A DNA stretch of 64,000 nucleotides from an uncultured Chitinophagaceae bacterium. Its GTDB lineage: Bacteria > Bacteroidota > Bacteroidia > Chitinophagales > Chitinophagaceae. The notes under the pieces are model-generated. The model saw nothing but the letters and a program-made list of their open reading frames with translations, did not search any database and was not told where the DNA came from. Positions 17,026 to 26,335 of this stretch are shown here, one piece after another (the stretch's first letter is position 1; each line of letters starts with the position of its first letter). The stretch is from positions 1 to 64,000 of the forward strand of contig CALJNC010000009.1 in NCBI GenBank assembly GCA_937981995.1. Direction: 5' to 3'. Made by a program: the position numbers and the translations under genes.

Positions 17026-17289
17026 ATGTCTAGTAATACAATACAAGATTTTGAAAAAGAACTAATGCAGTCTTTTAAAAAATACCTGAAGCAAAAACCA
17101 GCACAGGATGACTCCTTTGATGGCGCCATGAAACGTATTATGTGGATGAAGGACACTGTACAAAAAATAAATACTGAAAGTGCAAGCTTAATTAAAAAGC
17201 ACGCTGCAGATAATAATGAGCATAAAAAAGAAATGCAGGCCATCTCATTGCAACACACCAAAGAACTTATGTCTCAAATGAAAAGCTAG
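17026..17289 (+). CDS. Hypothetical 87-aa coiled-coil protein
   Basis: Charged, almost all helical protein (residues 5-25 and 45-85 look like coiled coil: TESASLIKKHAADNNEHKKE). No signal peptide or known motif. It sits 53 nt upstream of queA on the same strand. A near-match promoter box TACTTTTA ends four bases before the ATG. Confidence 0.55.
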   Translation: MSSNTIQDFEKELMQSFKKYLKQKPAQDDSFDGAMKRIMWMKDTVQKINTESASLIKKHAADNNEHKKEMQAISLQHTKELMSQMKS

Positions 17290-17342
17290 GACTTCGTAAA
17301 AGATAAAAACCACTACCTAATTTTACATTATAAAAAATTTGA

Positions 17343-18548
17343 ATGAAGCCTACTGCAATCAAAATTGCCGAATACGATTACGACCTACCTGATCAAAGAA
17401 TAGCAAAATACCCTTTGGAGCAAAGAGATCAAAGTAAACTACTTACCTACCAAAATGGCAAAATCAAAGATTACGCCTTTAAAGATCTTACGAATTATTT
17501 ACCTAAAAACACTTTGCTAATTTTTAATGACAGCAAGGTAATGCCCGTGCGCTTAAAGTTTACAATAGCAGATAGTAAAGAGATAGAAATTTTTTGTTTG
17601 GAGCCTATCCCTAATACTCAAGGACAACAAAAAGTACAATGGAAATGTTTTGTGGGCAATGCTCGTAAATGGAAAGACGAAACAATCTCATTAAGCAAAG
17701 GAGAAAGCAGACTAGAAGCTAAAATTATTACTAGAGCAAGAGATGGTTTTACGATTAGCTTTAACTGGAGTGATAATTTAGAAGATATTCAAGACGTATT
17801 TGAAGAATTTGGGGCGATTCCAATTCCGCCTTACCTCAACAGAAAAAGTGAAGCAATCGATACCGAACGTTATCAAAATGTATTTGCACATCATAATGGA
17901 TCAGTAGCAGCACCTACTGCGGGCTTGCATTTTACTCAAGAGCTAATTCAAGATTTAAAACAAAATAAGGTAGTTATAGACTTTGTAACCCTGCACGTAG
18001 GCGCAGGCACCTTCAAGCCCGTAAGTACCAATACCATAGGTGAGCATGTAATGCATATGGAACGTATGGTGGTTACTAAGTCTATAATAGACAAACTTCT
18101 TACTCAAATAAAAGCCGCTAAAACAATTACAGCTGTTGGCACCACAAGCCTGCGCACCCTAGAATCTATTTACTGGCTTGGGCATACTTTAATTCAAAAT
18201 GAAAATGCGCTTGAGGATACCTACATTATATCTCAATGGCTACCGTATGAAAATAAGGTGAACATTAGCGCCACAGAATCGCTACAAGCAATTTTAAAAT
18301 GGTTTGATACAAATAAAAAAGATACAATCCATTTTGGAACTGAAATATTTATAACGCCTAATTACGAATTTAAAATCATTGATTGTTTGATTACTAATTT
18401 TCATCAGCCAAAGTCTACTCTGCTATTACTAGTTGCTGCTGCAACCAACAATAATTGGAAGAGCATATATACACATGCTATTGAAAATGATTACAGATTT
18501 TTAAGTTACGGAGACTCCAGCCTATTGTATATAGATAAAACAAATTAA
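17343..18548 (+). CDS. queA: S-adenosylmethionine:tRNA ribosyltransferase-isomerase
   Basis: 401-aa enzyme of queuosine synthesis: moves the ribosyl part of SAM onto preQ1 at tRNA position 34 to give epoxyqueuosine. Family signatures: YDLPDQRIAKYPLEQRDQSKLL at the N-terminus, LLIFNDSKVMPVRL, APTAGLHFTQELI, THLHVGAGTFKPV-type segment (here TLHVGAGTFKPV), TAVGTTSLRTLES, and CLITNFHQPKSTLLLLVAA near the end. About 50 residues longer than the E. coli enzyme, as is common in Bacteroidota. It overlaps the convergent kynU by 4 nt. Confidence 0.96.
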   Translation: MKPTAIKIAEYDYDLPDQRIAKYPLEQRDQSKLLTYQNGKIKDYAFKDLTNYLPKNTLLIFNDSKVMPVRLKFTIADSKEIEIFCLEPIPNTQGQQKVQWKCFVGNARKWKDETISLSKGESRLEAKIITRARDGFTISFNWSDNLEDIQDVFEEFGAIPIPPYLNRKSEAIDTERYQNVFAHHNGSVAAPTAGLHFTQELIQDLKQNKVVIDFVTLHVGAGTFKPVSTNTIGEHVMHMERMVVTKSIIDKLLTQIKAAKTITAVGTTSLRTLESIYWLGHTLIQNENALEDTYIISQWLPYENKVNISATESLQAILKWFDTNKKDTIHFGTEIFITPNYEFKIIDCLITNFHQPKSTLLLLVAAATNNNWKSIYTHAIENDYRFLSYGDSSLLYIDKTN

Positions 18549-19828
18549 AACGCTTTTAAAGAAGCATACAATTCATAAAGATCCTGGAAGTTATTATACA
18601 TAGGAACTGCTGCAAAACGCACTACATTGGGCTCTCGCCAATCTATTACAATATTATTTTTTTCGAGGTGTTTAAACACACGCTTCCCATTCTTTGAAAA
18701 TAGCAAAGACAATTGTGCTCCACGTCTTTCATGCTCTTTAGGAGTAATAATTTCGAAGGCTAATTTCTTATTCTCTGTTTTTACTAATTCTAAAAGATAT
18801 TCAGCATAAGCTGAAAGCATAATACTTTTTTGGCGCAAGGCTTTAACGGTAGTTTGATCAAATAAATCAAGACTTGCCCTGTGAGCTGCCATATTAAATA
18901 CTTGTGCATTGCTCATTTGCCAGCTTTCTGCTGTTGGCGTTGGTACAAAACCTTTCGTCATTTGAAAACGCGTTTTCTCATCATAACCCCACCAGCCTGC
19001 TAAACGTAAGGTTTTAGGATTCTTTGCATGTTTTTCATTTACATAAGCACCTCCTACTCCTCCCGGGCCTGAGTTTAAATATTTGTAAGAGCACCAACAA
19101 GCAAAATCTACTTTCCATTTATTCAATTGTAAAGGAACATTACCCACGGCATGTGCCAAGTCAAAGCCACATTTTGCTCCAGATTTATGTGCAGCTTTTG
19201 TTATTGTTTCCAAATCAAATAATTGACCGGTATAATAATTTACTCCTCCAAAAATTACAAGAGCCACTGAAGATTTATTCTTTTCAATTGCTTTAAGAAT
19301 ATCCTCCTCTTCAATTATATGTTTCCCTTTTCGAGGTTTTACTTCAACCACTGCAGACTTTGCATTAAAACCATGCAATTTAGCCTGCGTTTCCATAGCG
19401 TACATATCACTAGGAAAAGCGCCCGCCTCCATTATTATCTTATATCTCTTTTTTGTGGGCCTGTAAAAAGATAGCATAAGCAAGTGCAAATTTACCGTCA
19501 AGGTATTCATTGCAACTACTTCTGTTTTCTTAGCTCCTACAATTTTAGCAAGACTTTCAGTAAAAAAATGGTGGTAACCAAACCAAGGCCTTTTGCTATT
19601 AAAGTGTCCTTCAACGCCCCATTGTGCCCAATCCTGTAATTCTTCTTCAATGTACTTTTTAGCACCTTTAGGCTGTAAGCCCAATGAATTCCCACAGAAA
19701 TACACGGCACGTTTCCCATTTAACTTAGGAAAAATATACTGATCTCTAAAATCACTTAAGGAATCTGCGTCATCAAGCTCTTTAGAAAAGCTTCTTGTAT
19801 TCTGAAACTGAATGTTTTTAGGGTTCAT
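18545..19828 (-). CDS. kynU: Kynureninase
   Basis: 427-aa PLP enzyme of tryptophan breakdown and, in some bacteria, de novo NAD synthesis; splits kynurenine to anthranilate and alanine (or hydroxykynurenine to hydroxyanthranilate). The PLP lysine is K249 in CWCSYKYLNSGPGG; upstream FDLAHAVGNVPL holds the PLP-pyridine Asp. AVYFCGNSLGLQP near the N-terminus is typical of the family. No other kyn gene is adjacent. Confidence 0.95.
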   Translation of the reverse strand: MNPKNIQFQNTRSFSKELDDADSLSDFRDQYIFPKLNGKRAVYFCGNSLGLQPKGAKKYIEEELQDWAQWGVEGHFNSKRPWFGYHHFFTESLAKIVGAKKTEVVAMNTLTVNLHLLMLSFYRPTKKRYKIIMEAGAFPSDMYAMETQAKLHGFNAKSAVVEVKPRKGKHIIEEEDILKAIEKNKSSVALVIFGGVNYYTGQLFDLETITKAAHKSGAKCGFDLAHAVGNVPLQLNKWKVDFACWCSYKYLNSGPGGVGGAYVNEKHAKNPKTLRLAGWWGYDEKTRFQMTKGFVPTPTAESWQMSNAQVFNMAAHRASLDLFDQTTVKALRQKSIMLSAYAEYLLELVKTENKKLAFEIITPKEHERRGAQLSLLFSKNGKRVFKHLEKNNIVIDWREPNVVRFAAVPMYNNFQDLYELYASLKAF

Positions 19829-19978
19829 AGCGAATGACGAAGATACGTTTTTCAGATGTCAAAATGCAAATTGTGAATTGTGAAAATCTGAGTATAATTA
19901 TCCCATAATTATTCATAATCGAATATCATTTATTAATTAGCTAGAGCTTATTTTCGCATAGAACTAAACGATTTATAC

Positions 19979-20971
19979 GTGGCATTAGAATTTGGTAAAG
20001 AGACTTATTTATATTGGTATGAAAACATGCTTCTTCAGCGCAAGTTTGAAGAAAAAACAGGACAGCTATATGGAATGCAAAAAATTAGAGGTTTTTGTCA
20101 TTTATATATAGGACAAGAGGCCGTTTCATCTGGTACAATGACTGCTATCAAAGAAGGTGATAATATGATCACTGCTTATCGTTGCCACGGTTTAGCTATT
20201 GCAAAAGGATTAACTCCTCGTGAGTGTATGGCTGAGCTTTTTGGTAAGTCTACCGGATGCGCCAAAGGCAAAGGTGGTAGTATGCACTTTTTCTCAAAAG
20301 AGAAAAAATTCTTTGGAGGACATGGGATTGTAGGTGGTCAAATAGGCTTAGGTGCCGGTATTGCATTTGCCGATAAGTATAATGGAAACGATAATGTAAC
20401 TATTTGCTATTTTGGCGATGGCGCCGCACGTCAAGGTATCTTGCATGAGACGTTTAATATGGCCATGACTTGGAAACTACCTGTAGTATTTATTTGTGAA
20501 AACAATCAATATGCCATGGGTACTTCTGTTGAGCGCACAAGTAATGTAACGGACATTTACAAATTTGCAGATGCATATGACATGCCTAGCGATGAAGTAA
20601 ACGGAATGAGCCCTGAAGATGTTCACAATTCAGTAAACCGAGCAGTGAAACGTGCACGTGAAGGAGAAGGCCCTACTTTGATAGAAATGAAGACGTATCG
20701 TTTTAAAGGACATAGTATGAGTGATCCTGCAAAGTATCGTACCAAAGACGAAGAAGCAGAATTTAAAAGCCAAGACCCTATTGAACATTGTAAAAATATA
20801 TTATTGGATAATAATTTTGCCACAGAGGAAGAGCTTAAAGAAATTCAAACTAAGATTAAAGCCGCAGTAGCTGATTGTGTTGATTTTGCCGAAAAATCTC
20901 CATGGCCAGAAGATAGCGAGTTATACAAAGACATTTACGTACAAGAGGATTATCCGTTTATAATGGATTAA
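19979..20971 (+). CDS. pdhA: Pyruvate dehydrogenase E1 component, alpha subunit
   Basis: 330-aa alpha subunit of the heterotetrameric E1: thiamine-diphosphate-dependent decarboxylation of pyruvate. ThDP/Mg motif GDGAARQGILHETFNMA (from residue 147) with ENNQYAMGTS after it, and the phosphorylation-loop-like YRFKGHSMSDPAKYR. Starts at GTG; no in-frame ATG gives a full N-terminus, and the LEFGKETYLYWYENMLL start aligns with homologues. The E1-beta gene is not next to it. A terminator follows. Confidence 0.95.
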   Translation: MALEFGKETYLYWYENMLLQRKFEEKTGQLYGMQKIRGFCHLYIGQEAVSSGTMTAIKEGDNMITAYRCHGLAIAKGLTPRECMAELFGKSTGCAKGKGGSMHFFSKEKKFFGGHGIVGGQIGLGAGIAFADKYNGNDNVTICYFGDGAARQGILHETFNMAMTWKLPVVFICENNQYAMGTSVERTSNVTDIYKFADAYDMPSDEVNGMSPEDVHNSVNRAVKRAREGEGPTLIEMKTYRFKGHSMSDPAKYRTKDEEAEFKSQDPIEHCKNILLDNNFATEEELKEIQTKIKAAVADCVDFAEKSPWPEDSELYKDIYVQEDYPFIMD

Positions 20972-20995
20972 ATTTCATAAGAGTAATTAGCGAAG

Positions 20996-21024
20996 AGCGA
21001 CTAGTATTTACTAGTCGCTTTTTT
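20996..21024 (+). terminator. Terminator of pdhA
   Basis: AGCGACTAGT-ATTT-ACTAGTCGCT with a T6 tail, 24 nt after the pdhA stop. Confidence 0.9.
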
Positions 21025-21047
21025 CATTTTTAATTATCTTGCAGTAT

Positions 21048-22772
21048 ATGAAATTGAAACTTCTTTTCTGTTTTTTATTCTTTGCTACATCTTTGTCTGC
21101 TCAAATAACTCGTTTTGAAAAAAGTAATGGAACAGAAAGCGCTCCTTACTTTGAAGGAATTGAATGGTGGGAGAATTTTGCAGAACAACACCCCAAGAAT
21201 ATAAATTTCACTGGCATTGGAAGTACAGACGCTGAATATATGCTCAATATGGTGATACTAAGCACTGAAAGAATGACCTGGAAAGAAACATCCAAAACGG
21301 ACAAAACGGTGATTTTTATTAATAATTCTATTCACCCGGGCGAACCCGATGGAGTAGATGCTTGCATGCTTTTGTTTCGAGATATTCTAACCCAACCCAA
21401 ATTAAATAAGTTGCTCGATCATTGCGTTTTAATTTGTATCCCCTATTATAATATTGGTGGAGCAATTAATCGAAATGCATTTAGCAGAGCAAATCAAAAC
21501 GGCCCTAAAGAATATGGCTTTAGAGGGAATGCCCAAAACTTAGACTTAAATAGAGATTTCATCAAATGCGATTCACGCAATGCAAAGAATTTGGTAAATG
21601 CTATGTTAGGATATGGCACGGATATTTATATAGAAACGCACGTAAGCAATGGAGCAGACTATCAATATACAATGACGTATTTACCTACACAGCCAGATAA
21701 ATTAGGTTTTGGTATGGGTAATTATCTAAGAGATAAAATGATACCAAGCCTTGAACAAAGCATGACGTCTAAAAATGAATCTATGGTTCCTTATGTAAAT
21801 ATCCATGGCGGCCCCTTAAAAGATAAAATTCATGCCTTTTATGATTCGCCTAGATATAGTACGGGACTAACCAGCTTACATCAAATGTTTGGTTTCATTA
21901 CCGAAACGCATATGCTTAAACCATTTGATAAAAGAGTAAAGGCAACTTATAAATTTCTACTAAGCGCTATAGAATTTGGATCAGTTAATCATGAACAAAT
22001 AAAACAAAAACGTAAGCAAGCAAAAGAACAGGTAGCAATAGCTAAGTACATCAATTACGACTGGCATATAGATACAAATACGTTTAAAACGATTGACTTT
22101 AAAGGCTATGAATACGCTTACAAAAAAAGTAAAATAACTGGAGCAGACCGTTTGTATTATGACAGATTAAAGCCCATTACCAAAAAAGTAAAATATTATC
22201 ATAAGATGAACCCTTCTAAAACAACCCAAAAACCTAAGTGCTACATACTTAAACCTGGTAATAGAAAAGTGTTAGACTTACTCTCTCGTAACCGTGTAAA
22301 AATTACAAGATTAAAAAGCGATACTCTAATTAAGGTTTCAAGCTATAATATACTTGATTACAAAACAACAGAGAAACCATATGAAGGTCATTATTTACAC
22401 TCCAACGTAAACTATGAATTAGAAGAACTTGACTATCAATTTAGAAAAGAAGATATTCTAATAAAAATGGGTACGGATAAAGACAGATTTGTTATGGAAG
22501 TACTAGAACCCGATGCTCCTGACTCCTATTTCAATTGGAATTTCTTTGATGCCGTACTACAACAAAAAGAATGGTATAGCACATACGTGTTTGAAGACAA
22601 AGCTTATGAACTTTTGCAGAATGATCAAAAGCTTAAAACAGATTTTGAAACTAAAAAGAAAACAGACACGGCATTTGCTAGTAACCCTAAAGCACAGATA
22701 TACTGGATTTACAAACGCAGCCCTCATTATGAAAAAGAGCATATGCGATTACCCATTTTTAGAATTGAATAG
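21048..22772 (+). CDS. M14-family zinc carboxypeptidase, secreted
   Basis: 574 aa from ATG 21048, chosen over a TTG nine bases earlier because it starts a clean signal peptide (MKLKLLFCFLFFATSLSAQ). The M14 fold gives the zinc motif HPGEPDG (H96, E99) and a third zinc His in YIETHVSNGAD; NLNRD-like NLDLNRDFIK holds the substrate-carboxylate Arg region. The C-terminal half (about 330-574) is an all-beta extension of unknown role. Likely a periplasmic or outer-membrane peptidase trimming peptides or cell-wall stems. Confidence 0.85.
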   Translation: MKLKLLFCFLFFATSLSAQITRFEKSNGTESAPYFEGIEWWENFAEQHPKNINFTGIGSTDAEYMLNMVILSTERMTWKETSKTDKTVIFINNSIHPGEPDGVDACMLLFRDILTQPKLNKLLDHCVLICIPYYNIGGAINRNAFSRANQNGPKEYGFRGNAQNLDLNRDFIKCDSRNAKNLVNAMLGYGTDIYIETHVSNGADYQYTMTYLPTQPDKLGFGMGNYLRDKMIPSLEQSMTSKNESMVPYVNIHGGPLKDKIHAFYDSPRYSTGLTSLHQMFGFITETHMLKPFDKRVKATYKFLLSAIEFGSVNHEQIKQKRKQAKEQVAIAKYINYDWHIDTNTFKTIDFKGYEYAYKKSKITGADRLYYDRLKPITKKVKYYHKMNPSKTTQKPKCYILKPGNRKVLDLLSRNRVKITRLKSDTLIKVSSYNILDYKTTEKPYEGHYLHSNVNYELEELDYQFRKEDILIKMGTDKDRFVMEVLEPDAPDSYFNWNFFDAVLQQKEWYSTYVFEDKAYELLQNDQKLKTDFETKKKTDTAFASNPKAQIYWIYKRSPHYEKEHMRLPIFRIE

Positions 22773-22774
22773 AA

Positions 22775-23812
22775 CTAATTCTCTTCGGAATAATAGATCT
22801 TATAAAACTTTCGTCCGTCAGACTCTGTTCCTTTTTCAATTAGGCTTTTATCTCCGTGTATATATACATGGAAGTTTTTATCAAGTTTCAGTACACTCTT
22901 AAAAACTCGGGCTTGTTTTTTAACAGCCTGGGCAGAAATGCTAAAACTATCTTTTGACTCAATTTCAAACTCCGCATTATAGCTACTTTTAAAATTCTTA
23001 AAAGAGTCAATTATTTCTTCATCTACAAACACTTCGCTCATAAACTCATTATTATCAAAACTATCCTTCTCCTTAAAGTAGCCAACAGACTTATTTAATA
23101 GATCAATTTTATCAGTTTTATTCATTTCATACTCCTCAGGAAGCTGCTCGGTAACAAATTCCTTAGTCATACTCAAAAAATTATTGGTCATATAAAACTC
23201 ATTGCCAATTGGTTTTATTTTTAAGAAATCGTCAACCCAATAGTGCGCATCTATTGATTTTTTATCAATTACCAAACAACGATAACCATCACCTTCTTCT
23301 ACATCAAAAATTAGGCATCCTTTGTCTACGCCTTTCATTTCAAAACCAAAGTCATGGTTTACATTGAAGCCATCTACTACCCTATCCATTTTGATAAAAG
23401 GTACATTGTTTTCTGACTTATAAATACCTATAGCCGAAACCATCTCATCACCTACAACCACATTAGACATCAGCACAACATTCAACTCCCCTTCGTTCAC
23501 CTTGGGGTGTGTAGTGGCTTCGTAAAGTAGCTTTCCTATGTTATGAGAATGTTCAACAAATACTTCTTCATTAGAAAAAATTTCTTCCACTAACGTATAA
23601 ATATCATTCTGCTTTATATCAACCGCATGGGTAAAGGAATAGACTTCATCCTTTTTCATAGGCACCAAAAAATAACTTAGTAAATGCTCCTTAGTATCAT
23701 CAGATACTTGTATTTCGTCTTGGGTAAGAGAAATATTTTCCTCTCGTTGCTTATTGCCAATATGATGTGTTATTAATCGCTTTAAGCTAGCTTCACTAAA
23801 ATCAATATTCAT
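22775..23812 (-). CDS. Nucleoid-associated protein (NdpA/YejK-like)
   Basis: 345-aa protein of the 37-kDa nucleoid-associated family. It begins FSEASLKRLITHHIGNKQREE, a typical family start in Bacteroidota, and contains a DEMVSAIGIYKSEN-FIK block and CLVIDKKSIDAHYWVDDFL. Acidic overall with no signal peptide, so cytoplasmic; family members associate with the bacterial chromosome, exact role unsettled. It lies 11 nt downstream of carA and is probably co-transcribed. Confidence 0.8.
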   Translation of the reverse strand: MNIDFSEASLKRLITHHIGNKQREENISLTQDEIQVSDDTKEHLLSYFLVPMKKDEVYSFTHAVDIKQNDIYTLVEEIFSNEEVFVEHSHNIGKLLYEATTHPKVNEGELNVVLMSNVVVGDEMVSAIGIYKSENNVPFIKMDRVVDGFNVNHDFGFEMKGVDKGCLIFDVEEGDGYRCLVIDKKSIDAHYWVDDFLKIKPIGNEFYMTNNFLSMTKEFVTEQLPEEYEMNKTDKIDLLNKSVGYFKEKDSFDNNEFMSEVFVDEEIIDSFKNFKSSYNAEFEIESKDSFSISAQAVKKQARVFKSVLKLDKNFHVYIHGDKSLIEKGTESDGRKFYKIYYSEEN

Positions 23813-23823
23813 TAGTTTAGATT

Positions 23824-24909
23824 CTAATTTTGAATCATTTCCATAAACTCATCAAAGAGATAACGACTATCATGCGGTCCAGGAGTAGCCTCAGGGTGAT
23901 ACTGAACTGAAAACGCCTTCTTACCTTTTACGCGCACTCCTTCTATTGTATCATCATTTAAATTGATATGAGATATTTCTAATTGATCACTTGCTTTGAT
24001 ACTATCAGCATCTACAGCAAAACCATGATTTTGAGTTGAAATTTCACTTGTACCTTTAATTAAATTTTTAACCGGGTGATTTAAACCTCTATGACCATGG
24101 TGCATTTTATACGTGGAAGCGCCACATGCCATAGACAATATTTGGTGCCCTAAGCAAATTCCAAAAGTTGGCTTTCCGCTTTCCAATATTTTCTTCACCG
24201 TATCTACCGCATAATTCATTGGCGCAGGGTCTCCCGGTCCATTAGAGATAAAAAAAGCATTAGGATTAAATTCTTCCAAGGTTGCAAAATCAGTTTTAGC
24301 CGGGAATACTTTTACATACGCTCCACGGTCAACCATATTTTTTACTATACTTCTTTTTATACCTAAATCTAAGGCAGCTATACGCACTTTAGCACCTTCC
24401 TCCCCACTAGTATAGGCCTTAGAAGTACTTACTTTTGAAGCTAACTCTAAACCGTCCATACTTGGCACTTCTGCCAATTGCTTTTTCAATTCCTCTATAT
24501 CCTGAGTATCTGTAGAAATAATGCAATTCATAGCACCATTTTCGCGCACATGTGCTACTAAGGCTCTTGTATCTACTTTATGGATAGCCACCACATTATT
24601 ATCTAATAGGTACTGCTCTAGTGACTCATCAGCCATGTCTCTGGAAAAATTATCCGATAGAGTTTTACAGATTAATCCATTGATTTTTACGCTATCGCTT
24701 TCAATATCAGAGTTTTTAGCGCCATAGTTCCCCACATGGGCCGTATTCATAATGAGCACTTGACCAAAATAACTAGGATCTGTAAAAACTTCTTGGTAAC
24801 CGGTCATGCCCGTATTAAAACAAATTTCGCCTGTGGCGATTCCTTTTTTCCCGAAGGCCTCTCCCTGGAATATTGTTCCGTCAGCGAGGATTAATGTGGC
24901 TTGATTCAT
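23824..24909 (-). CDS. carA: Carbamoyl-phosphate synthase small subunit (glutaminase)
   Basis: 361-aa class I glutamine amidotransferase that releases ammonia for carbamoyl phosphate, the precursor of arginine and pyrimidines. N-terminal domain FQGEAFGKKGIATGEICFNTGMTGYQE; glutaminase domain with FISNGPGDP, nucleophile C252 in FGICLGHQIL, and the His-Glu pair in VQYHPEATPGP. Full-length. The large subunit carB is not in this window. Confidence 0.96.
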   Translation of the reverse strand: MNQATLILADGTIFQGEAFGKKGIATGEICFNTGMTGYQEVFTDPSYFGQVLIMNTAHVGNYGAKNSDIESDSVKINGLICKTLSDNFSRDMADESLEQYLLDNNVVAIHKVDTRALVAHVRENGAMNCIISTDTQDIEELKKQLAEVPSMDGLELASKVSTSKAYTSGEEGAKVRIAALDLGIKRSIVKNMVDRGAYVKVFPAKTDFATLEEFNPNAFFISNGPGDPAPMNYAVDTVKKILESGKPTFGICLGHQILSMACGASTYKMHHGHRGLNHPVKNLIKGTSEISTQNHGFAVDADSIKASDQLEISHINLNDDTIEGVRVKGKKAFSVQYHPEATPGPHDSRYLFDEFMEMIQN

Positions 24910-25025
24910 TAAAAAGCGAAGTTAAAACTACTTCATTGCAAATATGAATGTTTCAAATATCAGATGTCAATTAATTATCCACAGTTAGAGCGGTTTAGAG
25001 CCTTTAGCTATAGGTTTAAAAAGTA

Positions 25026-25033
25026 TAGATTTG
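25026..25033 (+). promoter_or_regulatory. -7 element (TAGATTTG) before the ECF sigma operon
   Basis: Exact TAnnTTTG match 57 bases before the sigma-factor ATG. No convincing -33 TTG is seen at the usual spacing. Confidence 0.35.
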
Positions 25034-25090
25034 TATTAAATAATAATTACATGACAAGTAAAATAAAACTAGTCTACATCTTTTACCTTA

Positions 25091-25606
25091 ATGGACTTCG
25101 CTAACATTTATAATACTCATAGCTCCCTAGTATACACTATGGCTTATAAGTATTCTTTAAACGCTGAAGATGCTGAAGAGATAACCCAGGATGTTTTTTT
25201 ACAAGTACATACTAAACTAGCAGACTTTAGAAATGAAGCAAAACTTGAAACTTGGATTTATAGAATTACAATCAATAAATCAATTGATTTTTTACGATCA
25301 AAGAAACGCTTAAAAAATCAAGTACATACGAAAACGAATAATGAAGGTTTACTTCATATAGCAAGCCAGAGCCGCAATCCAGCTCAAATATTAGAAAGTG
25401 ATCAAGGTATAAAAAACCTAATGAACTGCATATACCAATTACCAGATGGCCAGCAAAAAACACTTATTTTATTGAAAATGGAGCAGAAATCAATAAAAGA
25501 AGTAGCTAGTATAATGAATAGCACGCCAAAAGCAATAGAATCTATGTTTCAACGTGCAAAAAAGAATTTGAAAGAATTATTAAATAAAGAAAAGGAAAAT
25601 GAATAA
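25091..25606 (+). CDS. ECF-type RNA polymerase sigma factor
   Basis: 171 aa. Region 2 spans about residues 8-75 (NAEDAEEITQDVFLQVHTKL, ETWIYRITINKSIDFLRSKKR), region 4 about 115-165 (LPDGQQKTLILLKMEQKSIKEVASIMNSTP, KAIESMFQRAKKNLKE). It leads a closely packed operon with a small membrane protein, a CpxP-like protein, and MbnP/MbnH-like genes, so it probably responds to an envelope or copper signal and controls its own operon. The last 8 nt overlap the next gene. Confidence 0.92.
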   Translation: MDFANIYNTHSSLVYTMAYKYSLNAEDAEEITQDVFLQVHTKLADFRNEAKLETWIYRITINKSIDFLRSKKRLKNQVHTKTNNEGLLHIASQSRNPAQILESDQGIKNLMNCIYQLPDGQQKTLILLKMEQKSIKEVASIMNSTPKAIESMFQRAKKNLKELLNKEKENE

Positions 25607-25883
25607 AACATCGTCCAATAATATGATGGAACGCAAGTTTGACATATTACAACAATTTCCCCAATTGGAGCCACCTGCGCATCTGTATGGCAAGGTATTG
25701 TCTCGTATAGAAGTAAGTAAAAAACTCAGGGGTTCCAAAAAATGGTTACTTGCGGCTGCGGCTACGTTTGCTACTATTGTTTGTATTGAATTTTTTATGA
25801 TCGTTCAATCAAATAATTCCAATACCAATGATATTGAAATACTTGTTCAAGAAGAAAATAACCAATTGTATGAGCAGGATTAA
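25599..25883 (+). CDS. Small single-pass membrane protein, probable anti-sigma factor
   Basis: 94 aa: cytoplasmic N-terminal part of about 45 residues (FDILQQFPQLEPPAHLYGKVLSRIE), one transmembrane helix (WLLAAAATFATIVCIEFFMIV), and a short periplasmic tail. It starts inside the end of the sigma gene (8-nt overlap), the normal place for an anti-sigma factor. No zinc-binding HxxxCxxC motif is present, so the ZAS type is excluded; the anti-sigma role is inferred from position and topology. Confidence 0.65.
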   Translation: MNKTSSNNMMERKFDILQQFPQLEPPAHLYGKVLSRIEVSKKLRGSKKWLLAAAATFATIVCIEFFMIVQSNNSNTNDIEILVQEENNQLYEQD

Positions 25884-26334
25884 ATTTTATCAAATTGCTG
25901 TAATTGCCTTGTTGCTTACCAACCTGATTCTTTTAGCATTTCTGCTGAAAGGAAACAAAGGTGGCGGTAAAAATTTAAGACCGAAAGATATCATTGTTGA
26001 AAAGTTAGGTTTTACTAAAGAGCAAACTACAAGCTACGAAATGCTTATTAAAGAACATCAAATCTCTATTGCACAAAGCCATAAAGAGGTAAGAGCCTTA
26101 AAAAATAATTTGTACGATTTGCTTCCTAAAGCAGAACAAGACTCCCTAATCATTGACTCCTTACAAACAAAACTATCAAAAGTAAAAACAAGTATTGAGC
26201 GTACACACTTCCAGCATTTCTTGGATATTAAGTCTATTTGTACACCCGAACAACTTCCTGCCTTTGAAACCTTATCAAAAGAAATGGCTAAGCTATTTTC
26301 GCCAAGAAGAAATGCACGCAATAGAAAAAAATAA
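25870..26334 (+). CDS. CpxP/Spy-like periplasmic sensor protein
   Basis: 154 aa from ATG 25870 (overlaps the preceding gene by 14 nt; an ATG at 25828 would add 14 residues before the membrane anchor). N-terminal signal anchor FYQIAVIALLLTNLILLAFLL, then an all-helical domain: EKLGFTKEQTTSYEMLIKEH, the hairpin, and SICTPEQLPAFETLSKEMAKLF, resembling the paired LTxxQ helices of CpxP/Spy and heavy-metal-sensor proteins. Suggested role: periplasmic metal or misfolding sensing for the sigma/anti-sigma pair. Confidence 0.72.
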   Translation: MSRIKFYQIAVIALLLTNLILLAFLLKGNKGGGKNLRPKDIIVEKLGFTKEQTTSYEMLIKEHQISIAQSHKEVRALKNNLYDLLPKAEQDSLIIDSLQTKLSKVKTSIERTHFQHFLDIKSICTPEQLPAFETLSKEMAKLFSPRRNARNRKK

Positions 26335-26335
26335 G